Of a stretch of DNA of 37,279 nt, positions 1 through 8,524 are shown piece by piece (the stretch's first letter is position 1; each line of letters begins with the position of its first letter). Source of the DNA: a bacterium (GTDB lineage Bacteria > Chloroflexota > Dehalococcoidia > Tepidiformales > Tepidiformaceae); assembly GCA_017308185.1 (NCBI GenBank), contig JAFKFP010000107.1, positions 1-37,279 of the forward strand, given 5' to 3'. A program made the position numbers and the translations under genes. Below the pieces are notes generated by a model. That model had not been told where the DNA came from. It worked only from the letters and a program-made list of their open reading frames with translations, and did no database searches.

Positions 1-184
1 CTGCTGGATAGACGCCCTCGTGCTGCGCGCCGATCTCCAGCGCCTGTGCGTTTGTGGCGGCGTCGTACCCGCACAACACCATCTCAATGTCCGCAGCACG
101 CGCCCGCTCGATGGCAGCCAGTGTCGACTCCGCGTCGAACTTCGGATCCTGCAGGTGGCAGTGCGTGTCGATGAGCGTCGTCAT
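1..184 (-). CDS. tatD: TatD family metal-dependent hydrolase (N-terminal part)
   Basis: Only the first 61 residues lie in the window; the gene runs off the left edge. The product starts MTTLIDTHCHLQDPKF, the classic TatD opening in which the HxH pair binds divalent metal in a TIM-barrel amidohydrolase fold. Family members are cytoplasmic 3'-5' exonucleases or D-aminoacyl-tRNA deacylase-like enzymes. The ATG (184-182) overlaps the metG stop TGA (183-181) in an ATGA arrangement, so the two are translationally coupled. The metG-tatD order is common in bacteria and supports the call. Substrate cannot be decided from this fragment. Confidence 0.9.
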   Translation of the reverse strand, partial: MTTLIDTHCHLQDPKFDAESTLAAIERARAADIEMVLCGYDAATNAQALEIGAQHEGVYPA

Positions 185-1833
185 GCGTTCGCCTCGTCGC
201 CCGGCGGATCGAGCTTTGTGTAGAGCGGTGCGGGTGTTGGCAGTTTCGTACCGCCCGCCACTGGCGTGAGACCCCAACCCTGCGCGGCAATACTCCCTGG
301 CTGCGCCAGCAACTCGTGAAGACGTTCCGTCGAGAACGGCAGCACAGGATGCAACAGTGTCTTAAGCGCGTTGATTACCGTGAGCGTTGTCGCCAGCGTT
401 TCGCCCGCGTGCCCGCGGTCCTGTTTGACGGCCTTCCACGGCGCCCGCTCGTCGAGGTATTTGTTGGCGGCCTGCGCAAGCTTCAACGTCTCCTGCAGTC
501 CGTTCCGGAAACGGCAGGCAGCGTACTCCGTCCCGACGGTTTCGAAGGCCTGGGACGCTGCGGCGATCAACGCGGTGCTTTCCGGCGAAAGAGCTGTGGA
601 ATCCGGTACGATCCCATCGAAGTTGCGCTGGACCATCGAGAGTACGCGGTTGGCAAGATTTCCCCACGTGGCGATGAGCACATCGTTGTTGGTACGGATC
701 AGTTCGTCCTCGCGGAACTCCGAGTCGCTCGTCTCGGGCAGGATGGTCGTCAGGTAGAAGCGCACGACGTCGGCGTCGTAGCGGTCGAGCAGGTCCAGCA
801 TCCATGTGCCGGTGCCCTTCGACTTGCTTTGCTTTTGGCCGGAGGCGAAGTTCACATACTGGTTGGCGGGCACGTCGTAGGGAAGATTGAGGTCCCGGAG
901 TCCCATGATCATGCCCGGCCAGATGATCGTGTGGAACGTGATGTTGTCTTTGCCGATGAAGTAATAGCTGCGCGTCTCCGCGTTCTGCCAGTACGGCTTC
1001 CACGCGTCCGCGTCCCCGCGACCTGCGGCCCATTCACGGCTGGCTGAGAGATATCCGATCACGGCATCGAACCACACATAGATGCGCTTGCCTTCGTTGC
1101 CCTCCACCGGGACCGGCACGCCCCACGCCATGTCGCGCGTGATGGCCCGATCCTTCAATCCTTCGTCAAGCGATCCCAGCGTAGAGTTGAGGACCGCCCG
1201 TCTCCAGTGTGCCTGCTTACTCACCCATTCCCGGAGCGGCTCCTGAAGCGCGGAAAGCCGCAGGAAATAGTGTTCAGAAGGCTTCAAGACCGGGGTGGCG
1301 CCCGTGAGCTTGCTCCGCGGGTTGATCAGGTCAGTCGCGTCGAGGATCGCCCCGCAGTTGTCGCATTGATCGCCACGCGCCTCTTCGTACCCGCAGACCG
1401 GGCAGGTCCCTTCGACATAACGGTCCGGCAGAAAGCGTTCGTCGACGGGGTCATACAGGTACTCGTCCGTGCGGGGATAGAGGAGGCCGCCTTCGAGCAG
1501 CCGCAGGAACACTTCTTGCGTGGTCTTATAGTGGTTTTCGGTGAGGGTCGTGGTGTAGAGGTCGAACGAAGCGCCCATCCGCTCCAACACTTCGAGGATC
1601 CGCGCATGGTACCGCTCGACGATAACCTGCGGTTCGACGCCTTCTTTGTCGGCCGTCATCGTAATCGGCGTCCCGTGCGAGTCCGAACCCGAGACCATCA
1701 ACACATCATCGCCACGAAGCCGGTGATACCGCGCGAAAATGTCGCCCGGGAGGAACGTGCCGCCGATGTGCCCTACGTGCAGCAGGTAGTTCGCATAGGG
1801 CCATGCCACACAGACAAGAACACGGTCGGGCAA
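181..1833 (-). CDS. metG: Methionyl-tRNA synthetase
   Basis: Charges tRNA-Met with methionine in the cytoplasm. At about 550 residues it has the class I fold: a HIGH-like signature HVGHIGG near residue 20, preceded by the WPYAN segment, and a KMSKS-type loop as KQSKSKG near residue 335. A zinc knuckle with CPVC and CDNC pairs lies near residues 142-159, placing it in the zinc-containing MetG group. The C-terminal anticodon-binding helical domain is present but there is no EMAP/Trbp111-like tail. The start used is TTG at 1833, directly before the conserved PDRVLVCVAWPY segment; no strong ribosome-binding site is visible. It is first of the coupled metG-tatD pair. Confidence 0.95.
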   Translation of the reverse strand: MPDRVLVCVAWPYANYLLHVGHIGGTFLPGDIFARYHRLRGDDVLMVSGSDSHGTPITMTADKEGVEPQVIVERYHARILEVLERMGASFDLYTTTLTENHYKTTQEVFLRLLEGGLLYPRTDEYLYDPVDERFLPDRYVEGTCPVCGYEEARGDQCDNCGAILDATDLINPRSKLTGATPVLKPSEHYFLRLSALQEPLREWVSKQAHWRRAVLNSTLGSLDEGLKDRAITRDMAWGVPVPVEGNEGKRIYVWFDAVIGYLSASREWAAGRGDADAWKPYWQNAETRSYYFIGKDNITFHTIIWPGMIMGLRDLNLPYDVPANQYVNFASGQKQSKSKGTGTWMLDLLDRYDADVVRFYLTTILPETSDSEFREDELIRTNNDVLIATWGNLANRVLSMVQRNFDGIVPDSTALSPESTALIAAASQAFETVGTEYAACRFRNGLQETLKLAQAANKYLDERAPWKAVKQDRGHAGETLATTLTVINALKTLLHPVLPFSTERLHELLAQPGSIAAQGWGLTPVAGGTKLPTPAPLYTKLDPPGDEANA

Positions 1834-1893
1834 CTCGAATACCTGGAGAGTGAGGGTTTAGGTGAGCTTACCATACCTGCGCTTGCAGTCAGG

Positions 1894-2721
1894 TTATGAG
1901 GTCCCGTCCGCCGGCCACGCGTTGTATGCCTGGTCACGCGCCACGCCGTACCGTCGCACCGCTTCCCCGACCGCCAGCGAACGCTGCGCCCCCGCACGCT
2001 TCATCTCCCCGAGATAGGCCGCAACCTCGGCTATGTCGCCTTCTTGTTGTTCTGGCGACTGCACGACGATCGTGAACTCGCCGCGCGGATGTGCAAACCG
2101 CTCCGCCAGCGCCGAGGCCCGTCCTCGCACCACTTCTTCGTGAAGCTTTGTGAGCTCCCGGCACACCGTCACCACTGGGTCGCCAAGCGTCGCGGCGATG
2201 TCCTCAAGTGTCGACGACACCCTGTTCGGGCTTTCGAACAGGACTAGCACGGCCGCCACGCTCGCAGCCGACTCCAGCCGCCGCCGCCGTTCGCCCGACT
2301 TGCGCGGCAGAAATCCGAGAAAGTACACGTCCGACCCGGCCATCCCCGAGACCGACACAGCCGCTGCCAGCGCCGATGGGCCCGCCACTGCGAACACCGC
2401 CACGCCCGCCTCGTGCGCCGCCTCGACAAGCCGTGCCCCCGGGTCAGCCACACCGGGTGTGCCCGCATCACTCACGAGCGCCACAACCCCCGTCTTCGCC
2501 GCTTCGAGTAGGCCTGGCGTGCGCGCCTCCACGTTGTGCTCCGTGAGGCTGACGAGGCGCGCCTTGCTGCCCACGCGCTTCACGATCACGCCACTCGTGC
2601 GCGTGTCCTCGGCCGCCACAACCTCTGCTGCCACGAGGGTTTCGCTGGCTCGCGCGCTCAGATCGTTCAGGTTTCCTATTGGCGTCGCGACGACATAAAG
2701 GCCCGGCGGAAAGTGTGTCAT
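1894..2721 (-). CDS. rsmI: 16S rRNA (cytidine1402-2'-O)-methyltransferase
   Basis: RsmI methylates the ribose of C1402 in the decoding centre of 16S rRNA using SAM. The product (275 residues) begins MTHFPPGLYVVATPIGNLND, the diagnostic tetrapyrrole-methylase-fold opening, and has the AEDTR motif, the LVSDAGTPGVADPG loop that binds SAM, and the LFESPNRV segment. An upstream in-frame GTG at 2748 would add nine residues, but the ATG at 2721 matches the family start better. It lies about 60 bp upstream of metG on the same strand and diverges from guaB3. Confidence 0.95.
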   Translation of the reverse strand: MTHFPPGLYVVATPIGNLNDLSARASETLVAAEVVAAEDTRTSGVIVKRVGSKARLVSLTEHNVEARTPGLLEAAKTGVVALVSDAGTPGVADPGARLVEAAHEAGVAVFAVAGPSALAAAVSVSGMAGSDVYFLGFLPRKSGERRRRLESAASVAAVLVLFESPNRVSSTLEDIAATLGDPVVTVCRELTKLHEEVVRGRASALAERFAHPRGEFTIVVQSPEQQEGDIAEVAAYLGEMKRAGAQRSLAVGEAVRRYGVARDQAYNAWPADGTS

Positions 2722-2905
2722 TGAAAAAATGATGCCTTTCGATTGCACATAACGGTTATCGCCGCTGCAGATGTGATTGACCCCGCTCGCAGGCCAACTC
2801 TACACTCGATCAGTAAGACGGCCACGCGTGCAGGCCGCCACTCTCTCCCGGGATTGCGCTGTTTTGACTACTGCCCTCCACCCCTCCTCCGCCGCCTCCG
2901 TTGAT

Positions 2906-4078
2906 ATGGAGCGCGGCCTTGCGCCGTTGGACCCGGGCGGTCCGCAATTCAAGCAACTGCGCCGTGCTTACGGCTTTGATGAGGTTGCGATTGTGCCCGG
3001 CGAAGTGACCGTCAACCCCGAACTCACCCAACTCGGTCTCGACATCGGCCCCTACCATTTCGACGTGCCGTTCCTCGCTTCGGCGATGGATGCCGTGGTC
3101 GATCCGCGTTTCGCCATCGAAATGCACAGGGCCGGGGGGCTTGCAGTCCTCAACCTCGAAGGCGTCTGGACCCGCTACGATGACCCCGGAGCCATGCTCG
3201 AACAAGTGGCCTCTGCGAGCCGCGTCGAAGCGACTGCTATCCTCCAGGAAGCCTATCACGAGCCTATCCGCGATGACCTCATCGCCCGCCGCATCCGTGA
3301 GATCAAGGACGGGGGCGCCGTCGCCGCCATCTCCGTTACCCCGATGCTGACGAAGAAATACGCTCCGCTCATACAGGACTCCGGCGCCGATATCATCGTC
3401 GTCCAGAGTACGGTGACCACGGCACATCACGAGTCTAACAGCGTCGAAGGACTCCGCTTCGATAAGCTCTTCAAGAACATCCACATCCCCGTCGTCGTGG
3501 GGAACACCGTCGGCTTCGGCGCTACGCTCGAAATCATGCGCACCGGTGTGGCCGCCGTGCTTGTAGGCGTCGGCCCGGGCGCAGCCTGCACCAGCCGCGA
3601 AGTGCTTGGCATCGGCGTGCCGCAAGTCACTGCCACCATCGATTGCGCCGCCGCCCGCGACTTCTACTACCGCGAGTCGGGCAACTATGTGCCGATCATC
3701 ACCGATGGTGGTATCCGCACCGGCGGCGATGTCTGCAAATGCTTCGCCTCTGGCGCCGACGCTATCATGATGGGTTCGCCTTTCGCCGCGACTACCGAGG
3801 CGCCAGGCCGCGGCTACCACTGGGGCATGGCGACGCCCCACGCGAATCTTCCCCGCGGGACCCGCGTCTCGGTGGGTGTGAACACGACCATCCAGAAGCT
3901 GCTCTACGGCCCGACCAGCCGCACCGACGGCACCGAAAACCTCGTCGGCGCGCTGCGGACGGCCATGGGCATGTGCGGCGCCCACACCATCCGCGAGTTC
4001 CAGCAGGCCGAGATGGTGGTCGCCCCGGCCATCAAGACCGAAGGGAAAATCTACCAGTTTGCGCAGGCTAACTCGTAA
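2906..4078 (+). CDS. guaB3: GuaB3-type IMP dehydrogenase family protein
   Basis: A 390-residue IMP dehydrogenase/GMP reductase family TIM barrel without the CBS pair of GuaB, typical of the GuaB3 family found in Actinobacteria, Cyanobacteria and Chloroflexota. The visible core includes PFLASAMDAVVDPRFA, the substrate-loop cysteine in GPGAACTSREVLGIGVPQ (Cys near residue 230), and the phosphate-binding ITDGGIRTGGDVCKCFA. It probably acts in purine nucleotide interconversion, but whether members oxidise IMP or reduce GMP is not decidable here. ATG 2906 is chosen because the family opens close to MERGLAPLD; the open frame extends to 2777 without homology. The last 20 bases overlap the next gene. 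Confidence 0.9.
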   Translation: MERGLAPLDPGGPQFKQLRRAYGFDEVAIVPGEVTVNPELTQLGLDIGPYHFDVPFLASAMDAVVDPRFAIEMHRAGGLAVLNLEGVWTRYDDPGAMLEQVASASRVEATAILQEAYHEPIRDDLIARRIREIKDGGAVAAISVTPMLTKKYAPLIQDSGADIIVVQSTVTTAHHESNSVEGLRFDKLFKNIHIPVVVGNTVGFGATLEIMRTGVAAVLVGVGPGAACTSREVLGIGVPQVTATIDCAAARDFYYRESGNYVPIITDGGIRTGGDVCKCFASGADAIMMGSPFAATTEAPGRGYHWGMATPHANLPRGTRVSVGVNTTIQKLLYGPTSRTDGTENLVGALRTAMGMCGAHTIREFQQAEMVVAPAIKTEGKIYQFAQANS

Positions 4079-4709
4079 CGCCGGCGCGCTTGTAATCGCC
4101 CTTCTCGCAGCGGCCCTCATACCGGGGGCCGCTGTTTTTGCGCGCCCGGCTGCCATGCTCGAAAAGTGCGGCGGCCGCACGGACATCATGCCCACGCGCC
4201 AGTTCTTGAACTCGGCAGATGTCGTCGTCATCGGCGTGATTGCCCAAGTAGAGGGCGTCGGCGGCGATACCGCGAGCCTCAAACCCGAAGCGTTCCTCAA
4301 AGGCCCAACATCTGCCACCGACGTCGTGATTGGCGGCCCCATGGTAGCCGGGTGTGGCCGCATCCTCCTCCACGAGGGTGACCGCGTGCTCCTCACGCTC
4401 TCCAGCGACAAGGGTGTGTTCGCATGGCCGCTTATCGATAGCGAGGGCTCGTACCTGCTCGAAGATGGCCGCGCCGTGAGCCTCAACACCTTCAACAACC
4501 AGACCGTCGCCAACGCTCCCACCGAAGCCGCGGTCGTCGACCACATCCGTAGCATCACGGGCCAGTACGCTGTGCCGGCGCAGACCAACAGCCAGGGAGC
4601 GTCCCTCGACTGGATCAAGGTTGTGCTCCCGACCGCGCTCGTGGTGCTGGCGGTCTTCGGCATTGGGCTCTATCTGATGAAGATCTGGCACCGCATCGAC
4701 CCGACCTAG
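4059..4709 (+). CDS. Predicted exported membrane-anchored protein of unknown function
   Basis: A 216-residue protein starting at TTG 4059 inside the end of guaB3 (20-base overlap), with a possible AAGGGA ribosome-binding site upstream. It has an N-terminal signal segment (GALVIALLAAALIPGAAVFA), a soluble domain of about 150 residues and a C-terminal transmembrane helix (VVLPTALVVLAVFGIGLYLM) followed by a short charged tail. The soluble part has two cysteines (EKCGG and VAGCGR) that could form a disulfide outside the cell, and hydrophobic beta-strand patterns. I do not recognise the family. Overlap suggests translational coupling with guaB3, though a shared role is not obvious. It converges on the HAD gene with a 4-base overlap. 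Confidence 0.75.
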   Translation: MRRLTRNAGALVIALLAAALIPGAAVFARPAAMLEKCGGRTDIMPTRQFLNSADVVVIGVIAQVEGVGGDTASLKPEAFLKGPTSATDVVIGGPMVAGCGRILLHEGDRVLLTLSSDKGVFAWPLIDSEGSYLLEDGRAVSLNTFNNQTVANAPTEAAVVDHIRSITGQYAVPAQTNSQGASLDWIKVVLPTALVVLAVFGIGLYLMKIWHRIDPT

Positions 4710-5466
4710 CTCCGCGCGACCCGCTCCAGCAATTCCGCCAGTTCCTCACCCTCGGAAGCTCCGAGCACCTCGTCCGCGGCGTCGAGTGCGTAACGGTCGC
4801 TGTGGGACATCGCATAGCCGCGCCCGGCCCACGTGAGCATCGAAGCGTCGTTCACGCTGTCGCCGACGGCAATCGTTTCGTGCCGCTCGATACCAAGGTC
4901 GGCGCAGATGAGCGAGAGCGCGTGCCCTTTGTTTGCGTTCGCGGCCACCGCCACGGTGACGGTTGGAAAATCCAGTATGTGCACGCCTTCGCCGCATCGC
5001 TGATAATGCCCACACCGGTCGGGTCGATGCCTGAGTTCTCTGGGTCTGGGCGGTACTCCGGCGTGATGCCGGACACCGCCCCGTACTGTTCAGACGCCTC
5101 GGAGCGGCGGCTGGCAATGTAACGGAGCGGGTTGAACCACTCGTACGCGCGGTCTATCTGGCGCGCGTAGTCGATGATTTCGAGCGCAGTTGTGCGCTCA
5201 ATCGGAAACTCGTGCGTCATCGTGCCGTCGAGCAGATGTACGGAGCATCCCTGCTGGCAGATAACCGGCCCTGGCAGTTGGAGCGCGCGTGCAATCTTCT
5301 GCGTCCCGGGGAACATGCGGCCCGAAGCGAGTACCACCGCTATCCCCCGGTCGGCGAGTGCCGCAACCGCATTCAGGATGCGCTCTGAAGGGGCCACCTC
5401 GCTGCCACACGCGCCGGGCGGGATGAGCGTCCCGTCGATGTCGAGCGCGACCAGCTTCACGCCCAT
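4706..5466 (-). pseudogene. Cof-type HAD hydrolase, frameshifted with a shortened cap
   Basis: The N-terminal piece (about 5466-4985) starts MGVKLVALDIDGTLIPPG, HAD motif I with DxD, followed by VVLASGRM (motif II). The C-terminal piece (4984-4706, another frame) carries NKGHALSLICADLGI with the motif III lysine, and VGDSVNDASMLTWAG (motif IV). The frames switch near 4985-5000, where IISDAAKA jumps to HILDFPTVTVAV. Intact Cof proteins have roughly 40-60 more cap residues between these points, so this looks like an internal deletion plus frameshift, or an assembly error. An intact gene would be a cytoplasmic sugar-phosphate or flavin-type phosphatase. The start overlaps the end of prmC by 10 bases. 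Confidence 0.8.
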
Positions 5467-6278
5467 CGCGCCGTCACCACCCGTTCGACGCCGGCGAGGT
5501 CGCGGTGTGTCTCGGTGCCCGCGCCCGTCCGCGTTGCATAGCTGACAACATCGCCTGCCTGGCCCGCCATTACTTCGAGCGCCAGTAGCCGCGGCCGCAG
5601 CCGTGTACCGCAGTCGTCGATGAGGCGGCGCACGAGTTCGAGCCCATCGGCCCCGCCATCCAGCGCGCTGCGGGGTTCCCAGTCACGGACCTCCGGTTCG
5701 AGCTCGGCGATCTCACCACCAGGAATGTAGGGCAAATTAGCCACCACGATCGCTGCGTGCCTCAGCGTTTCGGCGAGATCGCATCTCACCGCGGACACTC
5801 GCACGCCGATGCTTGCAAAGTTCCTCGTCGCGATCGCGATCGCGCGGGCGCTTCGGTCAGTTGCTATGACGGTCGCATCAGGCGCGTGGGCTGCAATCGT
5901 CGCGGCAACGCATCCGCTGCCCGTCCCGATATCTGCCACGACGCTATGTGGAGCCTTCCGAAGCTCGGCGAGCGCGACATCAACAAGCAGTTCGGTCTCG
6001 GGGCGTGGGATGAGCACGTCGGGCCGGACGGCGAAGTCGATTCCGTAGAACTCCCGCCGCCCCAGGAGATAGGCCAGCGGTTCTCGCGCTGCCCGTCGCG
6101 CCGTGAGTCCCTGGAGTACCTCCGCGTTTCTGGGCTCGAGGCACGCATTCGAGAAGAATTGAGCCCGCGTCAGCCCCGCTGCCTCGCGCACAAGGATCTC
6201 CGCTTCGAACCCCGCGTCGGGGACGCCCGCCTCTGCAAGCTGCCGCCGTACGCCTACCGCGGCAGTGCGGGCATTCAC
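5457..6278 (-). CDS. prmC: Peptide chain release factor N(5)-glutamine methyltransferase
   Basis: PrmC (HemK) methylates the glutamine of the GGQ motif in release factors. The 273-residue product has the N-terminal helical domain, the linker RREFYGIDFAVRPDVLIPRPETE, the SAM-binding VADIGTGSGCVAATIA and the catalytic motif as NLPYIP near residue 190 instead of the usual NPPY. The GTG start (6278) overlaps the prfA stop (6277-6275), so enzyme and substrate are translated from one message, a common bacterial arrangement. It ends by overlapping the HAD gene. Confidence 0.93.
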   Translation of the reverse strand: MNARTAAVGVRRQLAEAGVPDAGFEAEILVREAAGLTRAQFFSNACLEPRNAEVLQGLTARRAAREPLAYLLGRREFYGIDFAVRPDVLIPRPETELLVDVALAELRKAPHSVVADIGTGSGCVAATIAAHAPDATVIATDRSARAIAIATRNFASIGVRVSAVRCDLAETLRHAAIVVANLPYIPGGEIAELEPEVRDWEPRSALDGGADGLELVRRLIDDCGTRLRPRLLALEVMAGQAGDVVSYATRTGAGTETHRDLAGVERVVTARWA

Positions 6279-7351
6279 CCCAGTCCCTCCAGCCGGTCAG
6301 CCTCGTCCGCAGTTGCGACCGCATCGATGATGTCGTCGAGATCGCCGTCGAGGCGGCCAGGGATGTTGTGCACCGTCAGTCCGATGCGGTGGTCCGTGAT
6401 CCGATCCTGCGGAAAATTGTACGTCCGTATCTTCTCGCTGCGGTCGCCATGGCCGACCTGCAAGCGCCGCTCCTGGCTTAGCTCGGCATCCTGCTTGGAT
6501 TGCTCGAGGTCCAGCAGCCGCGAGCGCATCACGGTCATCGCCTTCACCCGGTTCTTCATCTGTGAACGCTCGTCCTGGCACACCACCACGATGCCGGTGG
6601 GGATGTGCGTGAGCCGCACCGCCGTCGCCACCTTGTTCACGTTCTGTCCGCCCGCCCCCGACGAATGGAAGATGTCGACCCGCAGGTCCTTCTCTTCGAT
6701 GTCGACGTCGACCTCCTCCGCCTCCGGCAGTACCGCCACGGTAGCCGTCGACGTGTGGATGCGGCCCTGGGTTTCGGTTTCGGGCACCCGTTGCACGCGG
6801 TGGACGCCGCTCTCGTATTTGAGTCGCGAATATGCGCCATCGCCACGGATTTCGAATACGACTTCCTTGAATCCACCCTTTTCGGATTCCGACACGTCGA
6901 GCACTTCGGGCTGCCACCGTCGGCGCTCCGCATAGCGGGTGTACATGCGAAAGAGCTCAGCGGCGAACAGGGCCGCTTCTTCGCCGCCCGCCCCACCCCG
7001 GATCTCCATGATCACGTTCCGGCTGTCGCGCGGATCTTTCGGTAGAAGCGCCCGGCGGATCTTCCCGGTGAGCGATTCTATCTGAGTGTCGGCAGCTTCA
7101 AGTTCCGACTGTGCAAGCGATCGCATCTCCTCGTCGTCTTCATCGAGCATCTCGCGGGCGTCCGCTGCCGCCTGCTCCGCAGCCTCGTACGCGTCCAGCA
7201 GCGCAACGATCTCGGCGATGTCTGCACGTTCTTTCGCGAGCTTATTCATCTGTTCGAAGTCGGCCGCGACCTCGGGCTGACCCATTTCTGCGGTCAGTTC
7301 ACGGTAACGCTCGCGGATGCGGCGGAGTTGGGTGAGTATTGCATCGTCCAT
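6275..7351 (-). CDS. prfA: Peptide chain release factor 1
   Basis: RF1 reads UAA and UAG stop codons and triggers peptide release. The 358-residue product starts MDDAILTQLRRIRERY and has the catalytic loop GAGGQNVNK and the stop-codon recognition tripeptide in RVPETETQGRIHTS (PxT, RF1-type rather than the SPF of RF2). The open frame extends upstream to 7594, but the ATG at 7351 fits the family N-terminus. It is upstream of and coupled to prmC. Confidence 0.95.
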   Translation of the reverse strand: MDDAILTQLRRIRERYRELTAEMGQPEVAADFEQMNKLAKERADIAEIVALLDAYEAAEQAAADAREMLDEDDEEMRSLAQSELEAADTQIESLTGKIRRALLPKDPRDSRNVIMEIRGGAGGEEAALFAAELFRMYTRYAERRRWQPEVLDVSESEKGGFKEVVFEIRGDGAYSRLKYESGVHRVQRVPETETQGRIHTSTATVAVLPEAEEVDVDIEEKDLRVDIFHSSGAGGQNVNKVATAVRLTHIPTGIVVVCQDERSQMKNRVKAMTVMRSRLLDLEQSKQDAELSQERRLQVGHGDRSEKIRTYNFPQDRITDHRIGLTVHNIPGRLDGDLDDIIDAVATADEADRLEGLG

Positions 7352-7496
7352 AGAGAAAACGGACGTCCTGGTCTCGCCAGCACGTTCTTCGAGTATAACA
7401 AGCAGCGTCGTAGCTGCTTTGCATTCGATGGCGAGTCCTAACGCCTGAGATAGCGTAGTATCGACCGGCAAGCATATTTCAGGAGGAAGCCAACAC

Positions 7497-8426
7497 ATGG
7501 CAGTTTCATTGGAAGGCCAGGTAGCCCTCGTCACCGGCGCCGGCCGCGGCCTCGGCCGTGCGTATGCAATCGACCTCGCCAAGCACGGCGCCAAGGTAGT
7601 CGTGAACGACTACGGCGGGAGTGTCTCGGGCGATGGCACTGGCGACGAATCGCCGGCACAGCAGGTCGTCAACGAAATCAAGGCCGCCGGCGGTGATGCG
7701 ATCGCCAACCCTGGCGACGTCGGCAGCTACGAGGACACCTACCAGATGGTCAAGCAGGCCATGGACACCTGGGGGCGCCTCGATGCGGTCGTCTGCAACG
7801 CCGGCATCCTTCGCGACCTGACCATCCACAACATGTCCGAGAACGACTGGGATCTCGTGCTCCGCACGCACCTCAAGCAGTGCTACAACCTTGCTCATCA
7901 CAGCTGGCCCGTCTTCCGCCAGCAGTCGTACGGCCGCTTCGTAATGGCTACGTCCACGTCCGGCCTCATCGGCAACTTCGGACAGGGCAACTACGGTGCT
8001 GCCAAGGCCGGCATGTACGGCCTCATGAACGTCCTGAAGCTCGAGGGCGAAAAGTACAACATCAACGTGAACCTCATCTCGCCCGGCGCCGCCACGCGCA
8101 TGACGAACAACCTCGGTGGTGCGCAGCAACAGGACGCGGAAGAGCGCGCGCAGGTGATGGCGCCGGAGCACGTCGCGCCGGCCGTCACCTACCTCGCCTC
8201 GCCTCAGTGCCAGGAGTCCGGCGTGTGCGTCAACGCTTCCGGCGGCCACTACAGCCGCATCGCCATCGTCCGCAACGATGGCGTGAGCTTTGACCCGCAC
8301 GGGTTCAAGGACGCCGACTGGATCGAAGCCAATTGGGGAGCTATCACCGATCTCAGCGCCCCCAAGATCCCGTGGAGCTTCCGCGAGACACGCGACGAGC
8401 ACTACGCCGCGAAGGCCAAGGCCTAA
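7497..8426 (+). CDS. SDR family dehydrogenase, MFE-2 (R)-3-hydroxyacyl-CoA dehydrogenase-like
   Basis: A 309-residue short-chain dehydrogenase. The Rossmann motif TGAGRGLGRAYA is near residue 14, followed by VVVNDYGG, the NAGILRD segment, and the catalytic Ser...YGAAK (Y and K of YxxxK, in GQGNYGAAKAGM). The NDxGG segment, the insertion before PAQQVVNEI, and the NAGILRD and GNFGQxNY motifs match the dehydrogenase unit of peroxisomal multifunctional enzyme 2 (HSD17B4), suggesting NAD-dependent oxidation of 3-hydroxyacyl-CoA in beta-oxidation. The exact substrate is not decidable. A strong AGGAGG (7481-7486) sits 10 bases before the ATG. It diverges from prfA and is followed by a strong terminator, so it is probably monocistronic. 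Confidence 0.9.
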   Translation: MAVSLEGQVALVTGAGRGLGRAYAIDLAKHGAKVVVNDYGGSVSGDGTGDESPAQQVVNEIKAAGGDAIANPGDVGSYEDTYQMVKQAMDTWGRLDAVVCNAGILRDLTIHNMSENDWDLVLRTHLKQCYNLAHHSWPVFRQQSYGRFVMATSTSGLIGNFGQGNYGAAKAGMYGLMNVLKLEGEKYNINVNLISPGAATRMTNNLGGAQQQDAEERAQVMAPEHVAPAVTYLASPQCQESGVCVNASGGHYSRIAIVRNDGVSFDPHGFKDADWIEANWGAITDLSAPKIPWSFRETRDEHYAAKAKA

Positions 8427-8454
8427 CTCCACAAGGGCGATCCGCGCTACTCAA

Positions 8455-8487
8455 AGGGCCGGGAGCAACAGCTCCCGGCCCTCTTTT
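8455..8487 (+). terminator. Intrinsic terminator after the SDR gene
   Basis: A perfect 12-bp stem (8455-8466 with 8471-8482) closes on the 4-base loop AACA and is followed by CTTTT. It lies 28 bases after the SDR stop codon, between that gene and the convergent hisS. Confidence 0.9.
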
Positions 8488-8496
8488 GCGATCAAA

Positions 8497-8524
8497 CAGA
8501 TGGTGACAGGCAGATGGTGACAGG
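8497..8524. repeat. Perfect tandem duplication of a 14-base unit
   Basis: The unit CAGATGGTGACAGG occurs twice head to tail (8497-8510 and 8511-8524), ending one base before the hisS stop codon. It lies between the SDR terminator and hisS and so lengthens the intergenic space. It is probably a replication-slippage product. Confidence 0.9.

Noticed and set aside
2810-4663. Long minus-strand frame of about 617 residues opposite guaB3
   Set aside because: It is a shadow of guaB3 and the membrane protein; high-GC DNA often has long antisense frames.
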